The notes: a model not told the origin generated them from the letters alone. A stretch of 64,000 nucleotides of DNA from an uncultured Pelagibacteraceae bacterium (GCA_902523455.1 CABYZG010000004.1:1-64000), one strand, 5' to 3'; counted from the first letter of the stretch, positions 1 through 9,092 are shown. Program-made: numbers and translations.

Positions 1-158
1 AAGCTAATACAGTGAAAATTAATATTTTAGAAAATGAAGATAGTTTTTCCAGCAAAACTTGGAATGAACTATATGAAATGTCAACAGAGACCTTTGTTGA
101 GGAAACAGAACAATCAAAACAAACTGGGGCTGGGGCCGGTCTTCGAGATAACGATTAA
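1..158 (+). CDS. C-terminal end of an unidentified protein (partial)
   Basis: An open frame enters from the left edge (codons in phase with position 3) and ends at TAA 156-158. About 51 residues are visible. The tail is hydrophilic, acidic and glycine-rich, ending TGAGAGLRDND. I do not recognise the family. The stop lies only 3 bp from the stop of the convergent aldehyde dehydrogenase, a spacing typical of this genome and the main reason to believe the frame is coding. It also shows aromatic/acidic coding-like composition. The rest of the gene is outside the window. Confidence 0.55.
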   Translation, partial: ANTVKINILENEDSFSSKTWNELYEMSTETFVEETEQSKQTGAGAGLRDND

Positions 159-161
159 TAT

Positions 162-1595
162 TTAAAGTTGTATTCCCACGTTCTTCAGCTGCAGGTAGCT
201 TTTAATTGCTTGTTGACCTTTCTCACGACTGTAACCTGACTGTTTATAACCTCCAAATGGAGTTGCGATACTTCCTGTGAACCAACTATTCACATAAACT
301 TGACCACCATTTAAACGTGAAGCTGTTTTTGTAGCCATGTCAACATCTTTAGTAAACACACCAGCCGCTAAACCATAATCTGTGTCATTTGCAATATGGA
401 TTGCTTCTTCATGATCTTCATAATCTAAAACAGATAAGAATGGTCCAAAAATTTCTTCCTGTGCAATTGTCATATCGGGCTTAACATCTGAATAAATTGT
501 GGGTTCAAAGAAGAAACCTTTTCTATCTACTCTGTTACCACCTGAGACTGCTTTAGCGCCAGCTTGTAAACCTGAACGGGCGTAATTTTCTACTTTTTGG
601 AGTTGTTCCTCAGATATTACAGGTGTTAGGTCAACACCTTCTTCATCACCAGGGCCTACTTTTATTGAAGCTGCTAACTTTGATAATTTCTCGAGCACTT
701 CATCCTTAATAGATTTATGGACTATCATTCTCGACATTGCAGAACAAATTTGTCCAGCTTGGCTAAAAATTCCAACCTTGGTTGCATTGACAACTTTATC
801 AATATCCGCATCTGGTAAAACAACAGCAGCAGATTTTCCTCCCAACTCAACAACAGCAGGCACAGCTCTTTCAGCGGCAGCATGTAAAATTGCTTTTCCA
901 GTTTTTACAGATCCGGTAAAAGTTATTTGAGCAACGTCCGGATGAGCAGTTAGCGCAGCTCCAGCTTCGCCTCCATAACCCGTGACTATGTTTATTAAGC
1001 CTTTTGGAACTTCAGCATTATGAATTGCTTGGGCAAAATAAGAAGTGGTTGCCAAAGGTGTTAATTCTGCAGGTTTAATGACTGTAGAATTTCCCGCTGC
1101 AAACGAACATGCCAAAGAACGAGCGATCATTGCAATGGGAAAGTTCCAAGGAACAATATGTCCTGACACACCGTAAGGTTCATAAACTGTATAATCCATA
1201 ACCTGACTGTTTACAGGAATAGTTTGACCTTCGATTTTATCTGTTAAGCCACTGTAGTAATCAAAGTAGTTTGCTGCATCAACAAACTCATATTCAGAAG
1301 CAGCAAGTAGTTTCCCATTTTCTGCACAAAGTAATGCCCCACCTTCTTTACTGACTTTGCGAAGCTCATCTGCAATGCGTCTCATAAGTTTTGCTCGTTC
1401 CATCGGATTCATATCTACAAGAATTCGAGACTCATATGCTTTTTTAGCAGACTCTACCGCTTGATTAATATCTTCATCCTTTGCACAAGTTACCTCACCA
1501 ATGACCTCTTCATTCGCAGGATTAATAACTGGAATAAGGTCTTTACTTGAGGCATCGGTCCATTCACCGTTTATATAGTGCTGGTATTTTTTCAT
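162..1595 (-). CDS. NAD(P)-dependent aldehyde dehydrogenase
   Basis: A 477-residue, full-length member of the aldehyde dehydrogenase superfamily, a soluble enzyme oxidising an aldehyde to the acid with NAD(P)+. The PWNFP motif (Asn151) that stabilises the thiohemiacetal, the general base Glu250 in ELGGK and the nucleophile Cys284 in GQICS are all present. The family includes betaine-aldehyde, aminobutyraldehyde and related enzymes, and the substrate cannot be read from the sequence. It is divergent from a polyamine-type ABC importer across a 110-bp gap, so oxidation of an aldehyde derived from the imported amine is a reasonable inference, not something seen. Confidence 0.93.
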   Translation of the reverse strand: MKKYQHYINGEWTDASSKDLIPVINPANEEVIGEVTCAKDEDINQAVESAKKAYESRILVDMNPMERAKLMRRIADELRKVSKEGGALLCAENGKLLAASEYEFVDAANYFDYYSGLTDKIEGQTIPVNSQVMDYTVYEPYGVSGHIVPWNFPIAMIARSLACSFAAGNSTVIKPAELTPLATTSYFAQAIHNAEVPKGLINIVTGYGGEAGAALTAHPDVAQITFTGSVKTGKAILHAAAERAVPAVVELGGKSAAVVLPDADIDKVVNATKVGIFSQAGQICSAMSRMIVHKSIKDEVLEKLSKLAASIKVGPGDEEGVDLTPVISEEQLQKVENYARSGLQAGAKAVSGGNRVDRKGFFFEPTIYSDVKPDMTIAQEEIFGPFLSVLDYEDHEEAIHIANDTDYGLAAGVFTKDVDMATKTASRLNGGQVYVNSWFTGSIATPFGGYKQSGYSREKGQQAIKSYLQLKNVGIQL

Positions 1596-1705
1596 AAGTT
1601 AGAGTCTTTCTTTTTAAATACTGATCTATTTTTGTAATAAGGTCAGCCTTAATTTAGTGTAAAAATTCCTAGATTCCCAACTATTTTTACCTTAGTCTTA
1701 CCGAC

Positions 1706-2794
1706 ATGAATTCAAAAAAGTCTGATTTTGTTAAATTTGAACAAGTCGATAAAAGTTATGATGGAAAAGAGCTTGTAGTTAAAGGACTCGACTTAGATAT
1801 TGCAGAAGGTGAGTTTCTTACCTTACTTGGGCCATCTGGTTCTGGCAAAACAACAACTCTCATGATGCTTGCTGGTTTTGAAACTCCAACGAATGGAGAG
1901 ATATATTTTGATGGACGTCCAATAAACAATATCCCACCTCATAAACGTGGCATCGGCATGGTCTTTCAAAATTATGCTTTGTTTCCGCATTTATCAGTTT
2001 ATGAAAATTTGGCTTTTCCTCTTAAAGTAAGAAAAGTAGATAAATCAGAAATTGAAGAGAGAATTAATAAAACTTTGAAAATGGTTTCATTAACAGGTTT
2101 TGAAAACAGGATGCCCGCTCAACTATCTGGCGGTCAGCAACAGAGAGTTGCTGTTGCTCGCGCGCTTGTGTTTGATCCAAAACTTGTATTAATGGATGAG
2201 CCTCTTGGAGCTCTTGATAAAAATCTTCGTGAGAGTATGCAGTATGAATTAAAGCATATTCACGAGTCATTAGGGGTGACTGTTGTTTATGTTACGCACG
2301 ATCAAGGTGAAGCATTGACCATGTCAAACCGAATTGCCGTGTTTAACGACGGTAAGGTTCAACAGCTTTCTGGTCCAAATGAATTATATGAAACGCCAGT
2401 GAATTCATTTGTTGCAAGCTTTATTGGAGAAAATAATACTTTCACTGGAACTGTAAAAGAAATTGCATCTGGTTCAGCAAAGATTGAAACTGATTCTGGT
2501 GAAACTATTGTTGCTAATCCTATTGCTGTGAGCTCTTCTGGTGAAAAATCCAGAATTTCTCTAAGACCTGAGCGAGTGAGTATTGACCCAAATGAACAAC
2601 TTGAAAATAAATTCACAAGTGAGATCCGCGAAATTATCTATCATGGAGATCATACCAGGGTGCGTGTAAATCTTCTTGGTAATGACGACTTTATTTTAAA
2701 AGTTCCAAACGCGAGTAGTGATTTAAAGCTTAACGTCGGCGATAAATTAGACCTTGGTTGGTCATCTCATGACTGCAGAGCTCTAGATTACTAA
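1706..2794 (+). CDS. ABC transporter ATPase, polyamine (PotA) type
   Basis: ATP-binding subunit (362 aa) of an importer, acting on the cytoplasmic face of the membrane. Visible motifs: Walker A GPSGSGKT at residues 42-49, the LSGGQQQRVA signature at about 139-148, Walker B LVLMDEP ending at 166 and the switch His198 (VTHDQ). A C-terminal TOBE-like region follows from about residue 240. Length and layout match the PotA/FbpC group. It is the first gene of a four-gene set with a binding protein and two permeases downstream on the same strand. The substrate group (polyamine or related compatible solute) is inferred from family resemblance. Confidence 0.93.
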   Translation: MNSKKSDFVKFEQVDKSYDGKELVVKGLDLDIAEGEFLTLLGPSGSGKTTTLMMLAGFETPTNGEIYFDGRPINNIPPHKRGIGMVFQNYALFPHLSVYENLAFPLKVRKVDKSEIEERINKTLKMVSLTGFENRMPAQLSGGQQQRVAVARALVFDPKLVLMDEPLGALDKNLRESMQYELKHIHESLGVTVVYVTHDQGEALTMSNRIAVFNDGKVQQLSGPNELYETPVNSFVASFIGENNTFTGTVKEIASGSAKIETDSGETIVANPIAVSSSGEKSRISLRPERVSIDPNEQLENKFTSEIREIIYHGDHTRVRVNLLGNDDFILKVPNASSDLKLNVGDKLDLGWSSHDCRALDY

Positions 2795-2915
2795 TCCTTT
2801 GATACTACATGTAGATTCAACATTAATTTATTGAAAAATAATCTTTTTTTTTGTTGCGTTTTTGCTCAAGGCCTTGTGTAATATTTCTTTATATAAAAAA
2901 AGGAGACGATTAATC

Positions 2916-4037
2916 ATGTCTAGATTAACTAAACTAATCTCTTTGGCTGCTTTATTGGTGGCTCCATCTATGGCTACAGCTGCGGAAGTAAACGTGGTGT
3001 CATGGGGAGGCGCTTATACAGAAAGTCAAAAGCTAGGTTACGGGGACCCATATCAGGAAATGAGTGGCGTCCAAGTAAACTGGATCGACTACAGTGGAGG
3101 TTTGAGTGAAATTAAAGCTCAGGTCGAGTCTGGAGCGATTACTTGGGACATTATCGATGTGTATGCACGTGATACAATTATCGGTTGTGACGAAGGATTG
3201 TTTGTAGAATTCGATTTCGATAACGACTTCCCTGCTGGTGTTAACGGTATGAAAGCAAGTGACGATTTCTTTGCTCCAATGCCTAGTGATTGTGCTGTGG
3301 GTAACATTCTTTATTCATGGAACTACGCTTATAACACTGACAATGTAAATTTTGACGGAAGCTATCCTAGTACTATGGAAGACTTCTTTAACCCAGATAA
3401 ATATCCAGGAGTAAGATCTATCTACTCTTCAGCTATGTCAAACTTAGAGTTTGCTCTAGTTGCTGATGGTGTTCCTGCATCTGATGTGTATGACTACATG
3501 GAAGATAACGGAATTGATAGAGCCCTTGATAAGCTTACAGATCTTTGCACAAACCCTAACGGTGGATGCATTTTCTGGTCAGCTGGTGCACAACCACCTG
3601 AGCAGTTAGTATCTGGTGAAGCTATCATGGCTACTGGATGGAATGGACGTCACTTCAATGCCATTGTGAACGAAGGTTCACCAATGAAAATGGTATGGGA
3701 TGGTCAGATCCTCGATTATGAGTACTTCGTACTTGTTAAAGGTGGACCAAACCAAGAAGAAGCTATGAAAGCTCTTCAGTACTTCACTAGTTCTGAAGGT
3801 TTAGCTGGAAGTGCTAAGCACATTGCTTACGCTCCTTTCCGTATCTCATCTCTTGATGTGATCATGGCTGATGAGCCGTGGTTCTATTCTGAGCAAGCAG
3901 GTGCTGTTGAGATTATGCCTCACATGCCTACTGCTCCAGCAAATACTGAGAACTACGTACTTATGAACCCTGAGTGGTACGCTGATAACAACACTGAAAT
4001 CAACGACGCTTGGGAAGCTTGGAAAGCTAACCTATAA
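2916..4037 (+). CDS. ABC transporter periplasmic substrate-binding protein, PotD-like
   Basis: Periplasmic binding protein of the importer (373 aa). The start is the ATG at 2916 rather than an upstream TTG at 2862, because a strong Shine-Dalgarno (aaaaaggag) sits just ahead and the product then begins with a clean signal peptide (MSRLTKLISLAALLV, AxA site near residue 22). The mature N-terminus NVVSWGGAYTESQ and later WNYAYNTDN are typical of spermidine/putrescine-type binding proteins. Its codon choices look more selected for expression than its neighbours (inference). A perfect hairpin follows the stop codon. The ligand is unknown; polyamine or a quaternary amine is plausible. Confidence 0.92.
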   Translation: MSRLTKLISLAALLVAPSMATAAEVNVVSWGGAYTESQKLGYGDPYQEMSGVQVNWIDYSGGLSEIKAQVESGAITWDIIDVYARDTIIGCDEGLFVEFDFDNDFPAGVNGMKASDDFFAPMPSDCAVGNILYSWNYAYNTDNVNFDGSYPSTMEDFFNPDKYPGVRSIYSSAMSNLEFALVADGVPASDVYDYMEDNGIDRALDKLTDLCTNPNGGCIFWSAGAQPPEQLVSGEAIMATGWNGRHFNAIVNEGSPMKMVWDGQILDYEYFVLVKGGPNQEEAMKALQYFTSSEGLAGSAKHIAYAPFRISSLDVIMADEPWFYSEQAGAVEIMPHMPTAPANTENYVLMNPEWYADNNTEINDAWEAWKANL

Positions 4038-4044
4038 GGTTTAA

Positions 4045-4072
4045 ACTTGGGCAACCTATGGGTTGCCCAAGT
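4045..4072 (+). terminator. Perfect 12-bp hairpin after the binding-protein gene
   Basis: ACTTGGGCAACC (4045-4056), loop TATG, then the exact reverse complement at 4061-4072. There is no U-run after it, so it is not a classical intrinsic terminator. It begins 8 bp after the binding-protein stop and ends 27 bp before the permease start. Such hairpins often protect the upstream message or cause partial termination, so more binding protein than permease is made; that role is inferred. Confidence 0.7.
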
Positions 4073-4098
4073 ACCTCAAATTAAGTATCCTTTTAAAT

Positions 4099-5346
4099 AT
4101 GACTGCCGAAATAAGAACCTCGGATGGAGAGCTTCTATCCGTCAAACTCAAAAAAGTTGAGAGAAGGCGCAGAACAACAGCTTTTCTGCTGGCCGCGCCA
4201 CTTCTGTTCTTCATTGTATTTGCATATGTAATTCCTATTTTTCAGATGTTGGGGCGTAGTATTGATAACGCTGAAATGAACTCATTTCTTACAGAAACGC
4301 ATGAGGTCATGCAAACATGGGATGGCAGTGAGATGCCTGGCGAGGATGTAACATCAACATTTTATTATGAATTAAAAACTGCTGTAGAAAATAAATACCA
4401 CGGTAAGATTGCAACTCGTCTAAACTATGAAAAAGGTGGCTTTACAAGTCTAATTAAAAAGACGTCACGTAAACTTAAAAACTTTGATGAAAATGCTAAC
4501 TTTTTAGATCAATTCATTGATGTACATAAAAAATGGGGTGACATTGAATATTGGCAGGCATTAAAGAGAGGAACTGACGCTTATCATTTTCGAAAATATT
4601 TAACGACATTTGATTATGAACAAAAGTTTGATGGCTCAATTGAAAGGATTCCTGAAAAGCTTAGAATTAATGTAACCTTGTGGCTGAGAACGATATTTGT
4701 TGCCGTTGGAGTAACTTTCTGCTGCTTTATTTTAGCTTACCCAATTTCACACTTGCTTTCAGTCTTACCGACACGTTATTCAAATCTATTGATGATCTGC
4801 GTCCTTTTGCCCTTCTGGACATCACTGCTTGTTAGAACATCCAGTTGGATGGTTCTATTACAAAAACAAGGAGTGTTAAATGATACTTTAGTTTCGCTTG
4901 GATTTGTTGCAGATGAATCGAGACTTGAGCTCATGTATAATATGACAGGCACATTCATTGCAATGACACAAATCCTGTTGCCATTCATGGTTTTGCCTCT
5001 TTATAGTGTAATGAAAACAATTTCACCAAGTTTGATGCGTGCTGCAACGTCAATGGGTGCAACACCTTTTCACGCTTTTAGAAAAATATATTTTCCTCTG
5101 ACATACGCGGGAATTAGTGCAGGATCAATTTTAGTATTTGTTTTAGCGATTGGTTATTACATAACACCTGCATTGGTTGGTGGAGCGAAAGGAATTTTAA
5201 TTAGTAATAGAATAGCATATCACATGCAGCAATCACTAGACTGGTCTCTTGCAACGGCGATGGCAACAGTTCTTTTAATAGCAGTGCTAGTGGTATACTG
5301 GCTGTACAACAAGATTGTAGGCATAGATAACATGAGGCTTGGATAA
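4099..5346 (+). CDS. ABC transporter permease, PotB-like, with large extracytoplasmic insert
   Basis: Inner-membrane permease (415 aa). ATG 4099 is preferred over a TTG at 4063 that would lie inside the hairpin. The first membrane segment is at about 28-50, followed by an unusually long hydrophilic stretch of roughly 140 residues (52-190) before the remaining segments. The EAA-type loop that contacts the ATPase is seen as LMRAATSMGATPFHAFRKI near residue 320. It is larger than PotB of enterobacteria (about 275-285 aa) because of this insert. The gene is followed 1 bp later by the second permease, indicating translational coupling. Confidence 0.88.
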   Translation: MTAEIRTSDGELLSVKLKKVERRRRTTAFLLAAPLLFFIVFAYVIPIFQMLGRSIDNAEMNSFLTETHEVMQTWDGSEMPGEDVTSTFYYELKTAVENKYHGKIATRLNYEKGGFTSLIKKTSRKLKNFDENANFLDQFIDVHKKWGDIEYWQALKRGTDAYHFRKYLTTFDYEQKFDGSIERIPEKLRINVTLWLRTIFVAVGVTFCCFILAYPISHLLSVLPTRYSNLLMICVLLPFWTSLLVRTSSWMVLLQKQGVLNDTLVSLGFVADESRLELMYNMTGTFIAMTQILLPFMVLPLYSVMKTISPSLMRAATSMGATPFHAFRKIYFPLTYAGISAGSILVFVLAIGYYITPALVGGAKGILISNRIAYHMQQSLDWSLATAMATVLLIAVLVVYWLYNKIVGIDNMRLG

Positions 5347-5347
5347 T

Positions 5348-6211
5348 ATGGCATTACCAAAATATACAGAAATGAGATACAGAGTTTGGCACTATTCTTA
5401 TTTAGTAATTTGTACTGCAGTTTTCGTATTTTTGATTGCGCCTCTTTTTGTGATCATACCACTATCATTCAATGCTGAGCAATATATCCACTTTTCTGAC
5501 GGTATGCTTGCATTGCAGCCAGAAGCTTTCTCACTAAGGTGGTATGAAGATATGATTTATGGAACAAAAAATCCTTGGGGAATAGCAGCTCGAAACAGTG
5601 TTTATTACGCTTTTTTCTCAACAATTGGAGCAACCGTACTTGGAACTGTTGCGGCACTAGGTCTTAGCAGTCGTTACATGCCTTACAAACAATTAATCAT
5701 GAGTGTATTAATTTCACCAATGATTATTCCACTAATTATTTCTGGCTCAGCAATATTCTTTTCACTTGCAAAATTAGGGTTAGCTGCAACTTTTCCTGGT
5801 ATCGTCATTGCTCATATCATCTTAGGTACGCCGTTTGTTGTAATAACAGTTACCGCAACCTTAAGCGGATTTGATGACAGTATTACGCGTGCAGCATCAA
5901 GTCTTGGCAGCACGCCAACCAATACTTTTTTTAAAATTACATTACCTCTAATAACCCCTGGCATAATCTCTGGTGCTTTATTTGCATTTGTAACTTCTTT
6001 TGATGAAATTGTCGTAATTCTATTCGTGGCAGGAGGAGATAGAAATCTTACAACTATCCCACTTCAAATGTGGACTGGTTTGAGAGAGCAGCTCAGCCCG
6101 ACGATCATGGCTGTTGCTACATGCTTAATTGTGCTTTCAACATTAATCCTGATTGTGACTGAGTTGTTAAGGAGAAGATCTGAGAGGATAAGAGGGATTT
6201 CAGCTCAATAA
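5348..6211 (+). CDS. ABC transporter permease, PotC-like
   Basis: Second membrane subunit (287 aa), about six hydrophobic segments, with the coupling loop ITRAASSLGSTPTNTFFKI near the middle-to-end of the protein. The start is ATG 5348, 1 bp after the stop of the first permease, rather than TTG 5339. Together with the ATPase, binding protein and first permease it completes an importer. It is the last gene of the operon; the next gene lies on the opposite strand, ending 25 bp away. Confidence 0.91.
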   Translation: MALPKYTEMRYRVWHYSYLVICTAVFVFLIAPLFVIIPLSFNAEQYIHFSDGMLALQPEAFSLRWYEDMIYGTKNPWGIAARNSVYYAFFSTIGATVLGTVAALGLSSRYMPYKQLIMSVLISPMIIPLIISGSAIFFSLAKLGLAATFPGIVIAHIILGTPFVVITVTATLSGFDDSITRAASSLGSTPTNTFFKITLPLITPGIISGALFAFVTSFDEIVVILFVAGGDRNLTTIPLQMWTGLREQLSPTIMAVATCLIVLSTLILIVTELLRRRSERIRGISAQ

Positions 6212-6236
6212 AAGTTAAGACAATTCGTTAAATATA

Positions 6237-6875
6237 CTATTGCTCAAGTCCATCTTTTTTTAATGATCTTAAAAGATCATTAAATCGGTCTTGCCCAAAG
6301 AAAAACTTGTCTTTATAGACTGTTAATGGAACTCCATGATGACCTGCTTCTAATTGTTCCTTTTGGTTTAACTTTATTTCATCAATTAAGCTTTGCTCAG
6401 CCTCTGTTCGTTTTTTTTCAATATCATGATGATTTAAGCCTAATTTTGATGATGACTCAGAAATTGAATCATCAGAATTCCAATTTTTCATACCACTCCA
6501 AATCTTACTTGAAACTTCTACGGCAAAATCAAGTTGTCTATCTTTTTCTATTGCTTGACAGTAATGACATAACTTAAATATACGTGGCTGATCATCAGAA
6601 ATTTTACCGGTTAGCATATTTTGTTTTATTGGATCTGGATTTGGTTTTTTAAATACCATACCGAGTTTTTTTGCCTGTAAAAAATAATCAAACCGTTTTA
6701 GAAGAAAATATGTAAATAAGTTCTTACCTTTAAAGAATTCTGGCTCTCTTATTGCTAACGGGTAGACTTGTTTAAAATTTATATCTACGCCGTACTTATC
6801 TCTTAACAAAACGATACGCGGTAAGATTAAATAAGAGTATGGACTTCTAAAGGAGAAATATAAATCTACTTTCAT
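6237..6875 (-). CDS. DsbA-family / 2-hydroxychromene-2-carboxylate isomerase-like protein
   Basis: A 212-residue thioredoxin-fold protein of the DsbA/HCCA-isomerase family, predicted cytoplasmic (no signal peptide). The N-terminus DLYFSFRSPYSYL has Ser11-Pro-Tyr-Ser where DsbA has CxxC. Naphthalene-pathway HCCA isomerases likewise use a serine here with glutathione as cofactor. It is therefore likely a glutathione-dependent isomerase or transferase, not a disulfide oxidase. It overlaps the upstream GST gene by 4 bp and ends a run of glutathione-linked genes. The substrate is unknown. Confidence 0.8.
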   Translation of the reverse strand: MKVDLYFSFRSPYSYLILPRIVLLRDKYGVDINFKQVYPLAIREPEFFKGKNLFTYFLLKRFDYFLQAKKLGMVFKKPNPDPIKQNMLTGKISDDQPRIFKLCHYCQAIEKDRQLDFAVEVSSKIWSGMKNWNSDDSISESSSKLGLNHHDIEKKRTEAEQSLIDEIKLNQKEQLEAGHHGVPLTVYKDKFFFGQDRFNDLLRSLKKDGLEQ

Positions 6876-7915
6876 ATCTCAAATATTAACCTTTCACATC
6901 CAGTGTCTTCAAGAAGATCATTTACTTTTTTCTGATCATTATCTTCAAGCATTTTGTATTCTTCGTTAAGCCACTTTAAACACTTTGCCTGGTAAGGAAA
7001 TGATTTTTGTTTCCACAGACATCCATCAATCTCTGTTTGCCATTCTTTATCTCCATTTTCTATTGCTTTAGCGTTTGCTAGCTGTGCAGGCATATAACCC
7101 TTACCGATTTCTGCAAGTAATTCCTTAACCGTTGACGGTAAAGTATCAATTGATCCCCATTGTTCATCATCTACCTCAATACCAGATTGATCTTCAATTA
7201 AACCAACCCACGCGACTGTCCTTAGAGATACTTCATGACAAATTTCTCTTGGCGTGGGATCAAAGTTTACAAGTTGAGACAGTTGACCATACATTGCAAA
7301 ATCGCTTGATGAGGGTCTATTGCTTATCAAATAAGGCGTTGATGTGAAATGTTTCTCAAGTATACCCAATAAACGTCTGAAACTTGCATCTATGATAGGA
7401 GCTGTATCGTTGTTGGAACCCACTACCCATAACCTGTCTATCTGCCTTTTGCTTATCATTCCCTTTAAATTATCTAGCATTTCATTTGGCATCATTCCTA
7501 CGGTTTGAAGAGGTAAAATTGTTCCTGCATTTTCAGCATCTTTTTGATCATGCCATCTATAATGAAACATATATTTCGTCCCCCACTCATCAGCAAAATC
7601 TTCAATTAAATAATTTATAAACGCAAGTGCAGGATCAGAAGGAATAGTACTTCGCTCACTAACCTCTTTATCAATTCTTCTAATTAATGGAGTGGAGTCA
7701 GTTACAGCTTTTAAATTTCCATTTTCATCAGGTAGAACAAATGTTGGGAGTAATCCAGGCTTGGGCTTTTCAATACCCTCTTTATCAAGATATTTTGAAG
7801 GGTCTCCCCAAATCATTTTATGAGGAATACGTTTATACCTAAGATATGAGAGCATCTTACGTGTATATGGTGAGCCGACGCCGCCAAGAACAACTAATGG
7901 ATTTGGTAAACTCAT
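6872..7915 (-). CDS. Glutathione S-transferase N-domain protein, extended
   Basis: A 347-residue protein with a GST-type thioredoxin fold at the N-terminus (VLGGVGSPYTRKMLSYLRYKRIPHK) and a helical C-terminal region. It is much longer than a standard GST (about 200-230 aa), with extra sequence at the C-terminus from roughly residue 240 that I cannot assign. It sits between a canonical GST and the HCCA-isomerase-like gene, overlapping the latter by 4 bp, so the three are probably co-transcribed. The chemistry is inferred to be glutathione conjugation, lyase or reductase activity on an unknown compound. Confidence 0.78.
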   Translation of the reverse strand: MSLPNPLVVLGGVGSPYTRKMLSYLRYKRIPHKMIWGDPSKYLDKEGIEKPKPGLLPTFVLPDENGNLKAVTDSTPLIRRIDKEVSERSTIPSDPALAFINYLIEDFADEWGTKYMFHYRWHDQKDAENAGTILPLQTVGMMPNEMLDNLKGMISKRQIDRLWVVGSNNDTAPIIDASFRRLLGILEKHFTSTPYLISNRPSSSDFAMYGQLSQLVNFDPTPREICHEVSLRTVAWVGLIEDQSGIEVDDEQWGSIDTLPSTVKELLAEIGKGYMPAQLANAKAIENGDKEWQTEIDGCLWKQKSFPYQAKCLKWLNEEYKMLEDNDQKKVNDLLEDTGCERLIFEI

Positions 7916-7925
7916 CTTTATTCTC

Positions 7926-8612
7926 CTACTTCTGGATTATTTTTGAACCGGTATCGGTTAGATCTTTTGACTGTTTCATATTTCTCATCAACTCCATAAT
8001 ATCAATTGGTACTGCAACACCTTTTTTGCAGGCCGGTCTATCTTCCATCATCTGCATCCATCTCTTTACACCTTCAAGACCGTCGATATTCACACCTGAC
8101 CATTTATATGTTCTTACCCAACACCAATTTGCAATATCAGCTATACTAAAATCATCAGCGAGATACTCATTATCTTTTAAACGTGTCTCCATAACTTCAA
8201 ACAAGCGTCTTCCTTCGTTTTGATAACGATCAATTGCTGGTTGTATTTTTTCTCCTGGCCAATAACGAAAGAAAACATTGGCCTGCCCCATCATCGGACC
8301 AATCCCTCCCATTTGAAACATTAACCACTGAATGACTTTTGAACGAGCAATTGACTCTGTAGGCAATAGTTTGCCTGCTTTCTCAGCTAAATAAATAAGT
8401 TGCGCACCACTTTCCATTATTGAAAGGTTATCATTTTCAGTATCAACTATTACAGGGATGCGTCCATTGGGATTCATGGCTAAAAATTCAGGTTTTTTCT
8501 GATCACCAGCTTGTAAATTCACAACATGAACATTGTAAGGTATTTCAAGCTCTTCAAGAGCTACTGAAATCTTATATCCATTCGGTGTAGGTGAAGTATA
8601 TAATTCAATCAT
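7926..8612 (-). CDS. Glutathione S-transferase, YfcG/Ure2-like
   Basis: A GST of about 228 residues starting at ATG 8612 ([21 protein letters not shown]); a further in-frame start 18 bp upstream at 8630 is less likely. The [10 protein letters not shown] opening and the [14 protein letters not shown] glutathione-binding segment are typical of the YfcG/Ure2p group, which often has disulfide-bond reductase activity. The start overlaps the end of the upstream DUF1330 gene by 8 bp, indicating co-translation. It is followed 10 bp later by the long GST-domain gene. Confidence 0.88.
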   Translation of the reverse strand: MIELYTSPTPNGYKISVALEELEIPYNVHVVNLQAGDQKKPEFLAMNPNGRIPVIVDTENDNLSIMESGAQLIYLAEKAGKLLPTESIARSKVIQWLMFQMGGIGPMMGQANVFFRYWPGEKIQPAIDRYQNEGRRLFEVMETRLKDNEYLADDFSIADIANWCWVRTYKWSGVNIDGLEGVKRWMQMMEDRPACKKGVAVPIDIMELMRNMKQSKDLTDTGSKIIQK

Positions 8613-9030
8613 TAATGTCTTTTGTTTCAATATTTAATTGACCTTCTAATCCAGCCTCACGATGCTGATAAGCTTCAAGATACTTTGGGTCATTAGGCAT
8701 CATGTTTTCACCCATAATTTGTCTGGAAGGCCATTTAGCTATAGCAACTACATCCCATAATTCTTCAACTTCCCCAACTGCCATGCGCGTCACGTCTGTG
8801 TGTAAAATAAGATCGCCACCAATATTTTGTAAATGGTTCTTAACAAATTCTGCATAGATTTTGTATGCTTCTCTGCCAGTCAAATTTGTTTTTCTTCCAT
8901 CCTTATATTCAGCTTTATCTTTAAACTTTAATAAATTAACCATATAGATTGGCTCATTATCATTCGTATTTCCAAAGAAACCTCTCATCTGATCTTTACT
9001 GGGATAAACCTTATTTTTGACTTCCATCAC
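8605..9030 (-). CDS. DUF1330 domain protein
   Basis: A 141-residue soluble protein of the DUF1330 ferredoxin-like (dimeric alpha/beta barrel) family, recognised from [16 protein letters not shown], the [11 protein letters not shown] segment and the [13 protein letters not shown] strand. The biochemical role of the family is unknown. It is the first gene of a four-gene minus-strand run with two GSTs and an HCCA-isomerase-like protein, which suggests a role in the same glutathione-linked pathway. A dyad symmetry element lies just upstream at 9036-9060. Confidence 0.82.
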   Translation of the reverse strand: MMEVKNKVYPSKDQMRGFFGNTNDNEPIYMVNLLKFKDKAEYKDGRKTNLTGREAYKIYAEFVKNHLQNIGGDLILHTDVTRMAVGEVEELWDVVAIAKWPSRQIMGENMMPNDPKYLEAYQHREAGLEGQLNIETKDIND

Positions 9031-9035
9031 TAACC

Positions 9036-9060
9036 TTATTCTTGATTATATTAAGAATAA
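9036..9060. promoter_or_regulatory. Operator-like dyad between divergent genes
   Basis: TTATTCTT (9036-9043), 9-nt spacer, AAGAATAA (9053-9060): a perfect inverted repeat in the 62-bp gap between the DUF1330/GST operon (minus) and the small membrane-protein gene (plus). Position and symmetry suit a dimeric repressor controlling both directions. A MarR-like gene is encoded at 10615, but the link is inferred. Confidence 0.45.
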
Positions 9061-9092
9061 ACATTATTTAATAATACTAAAGGGGAAAGATT

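Noticed and set aside
2862-2915. TTG start of the binding protein
   Set aside because: The ATG at 2916 has a strong ribosome site and leaves a clean signal peptide; the TTG adds 18 odd residues.
4045-4072. Riboswitch in the permease leader
   Set aside because: Only a single simple hairpin is visible, with no conserved aptamer pattern; stability or attenuation is the simpler reading.
7846-8223. A 125-codon plus-strand frame across the two GST genes
   Set aside because: Shadow of conserved minus-strand coding sequence; no ribosome site and no domain.
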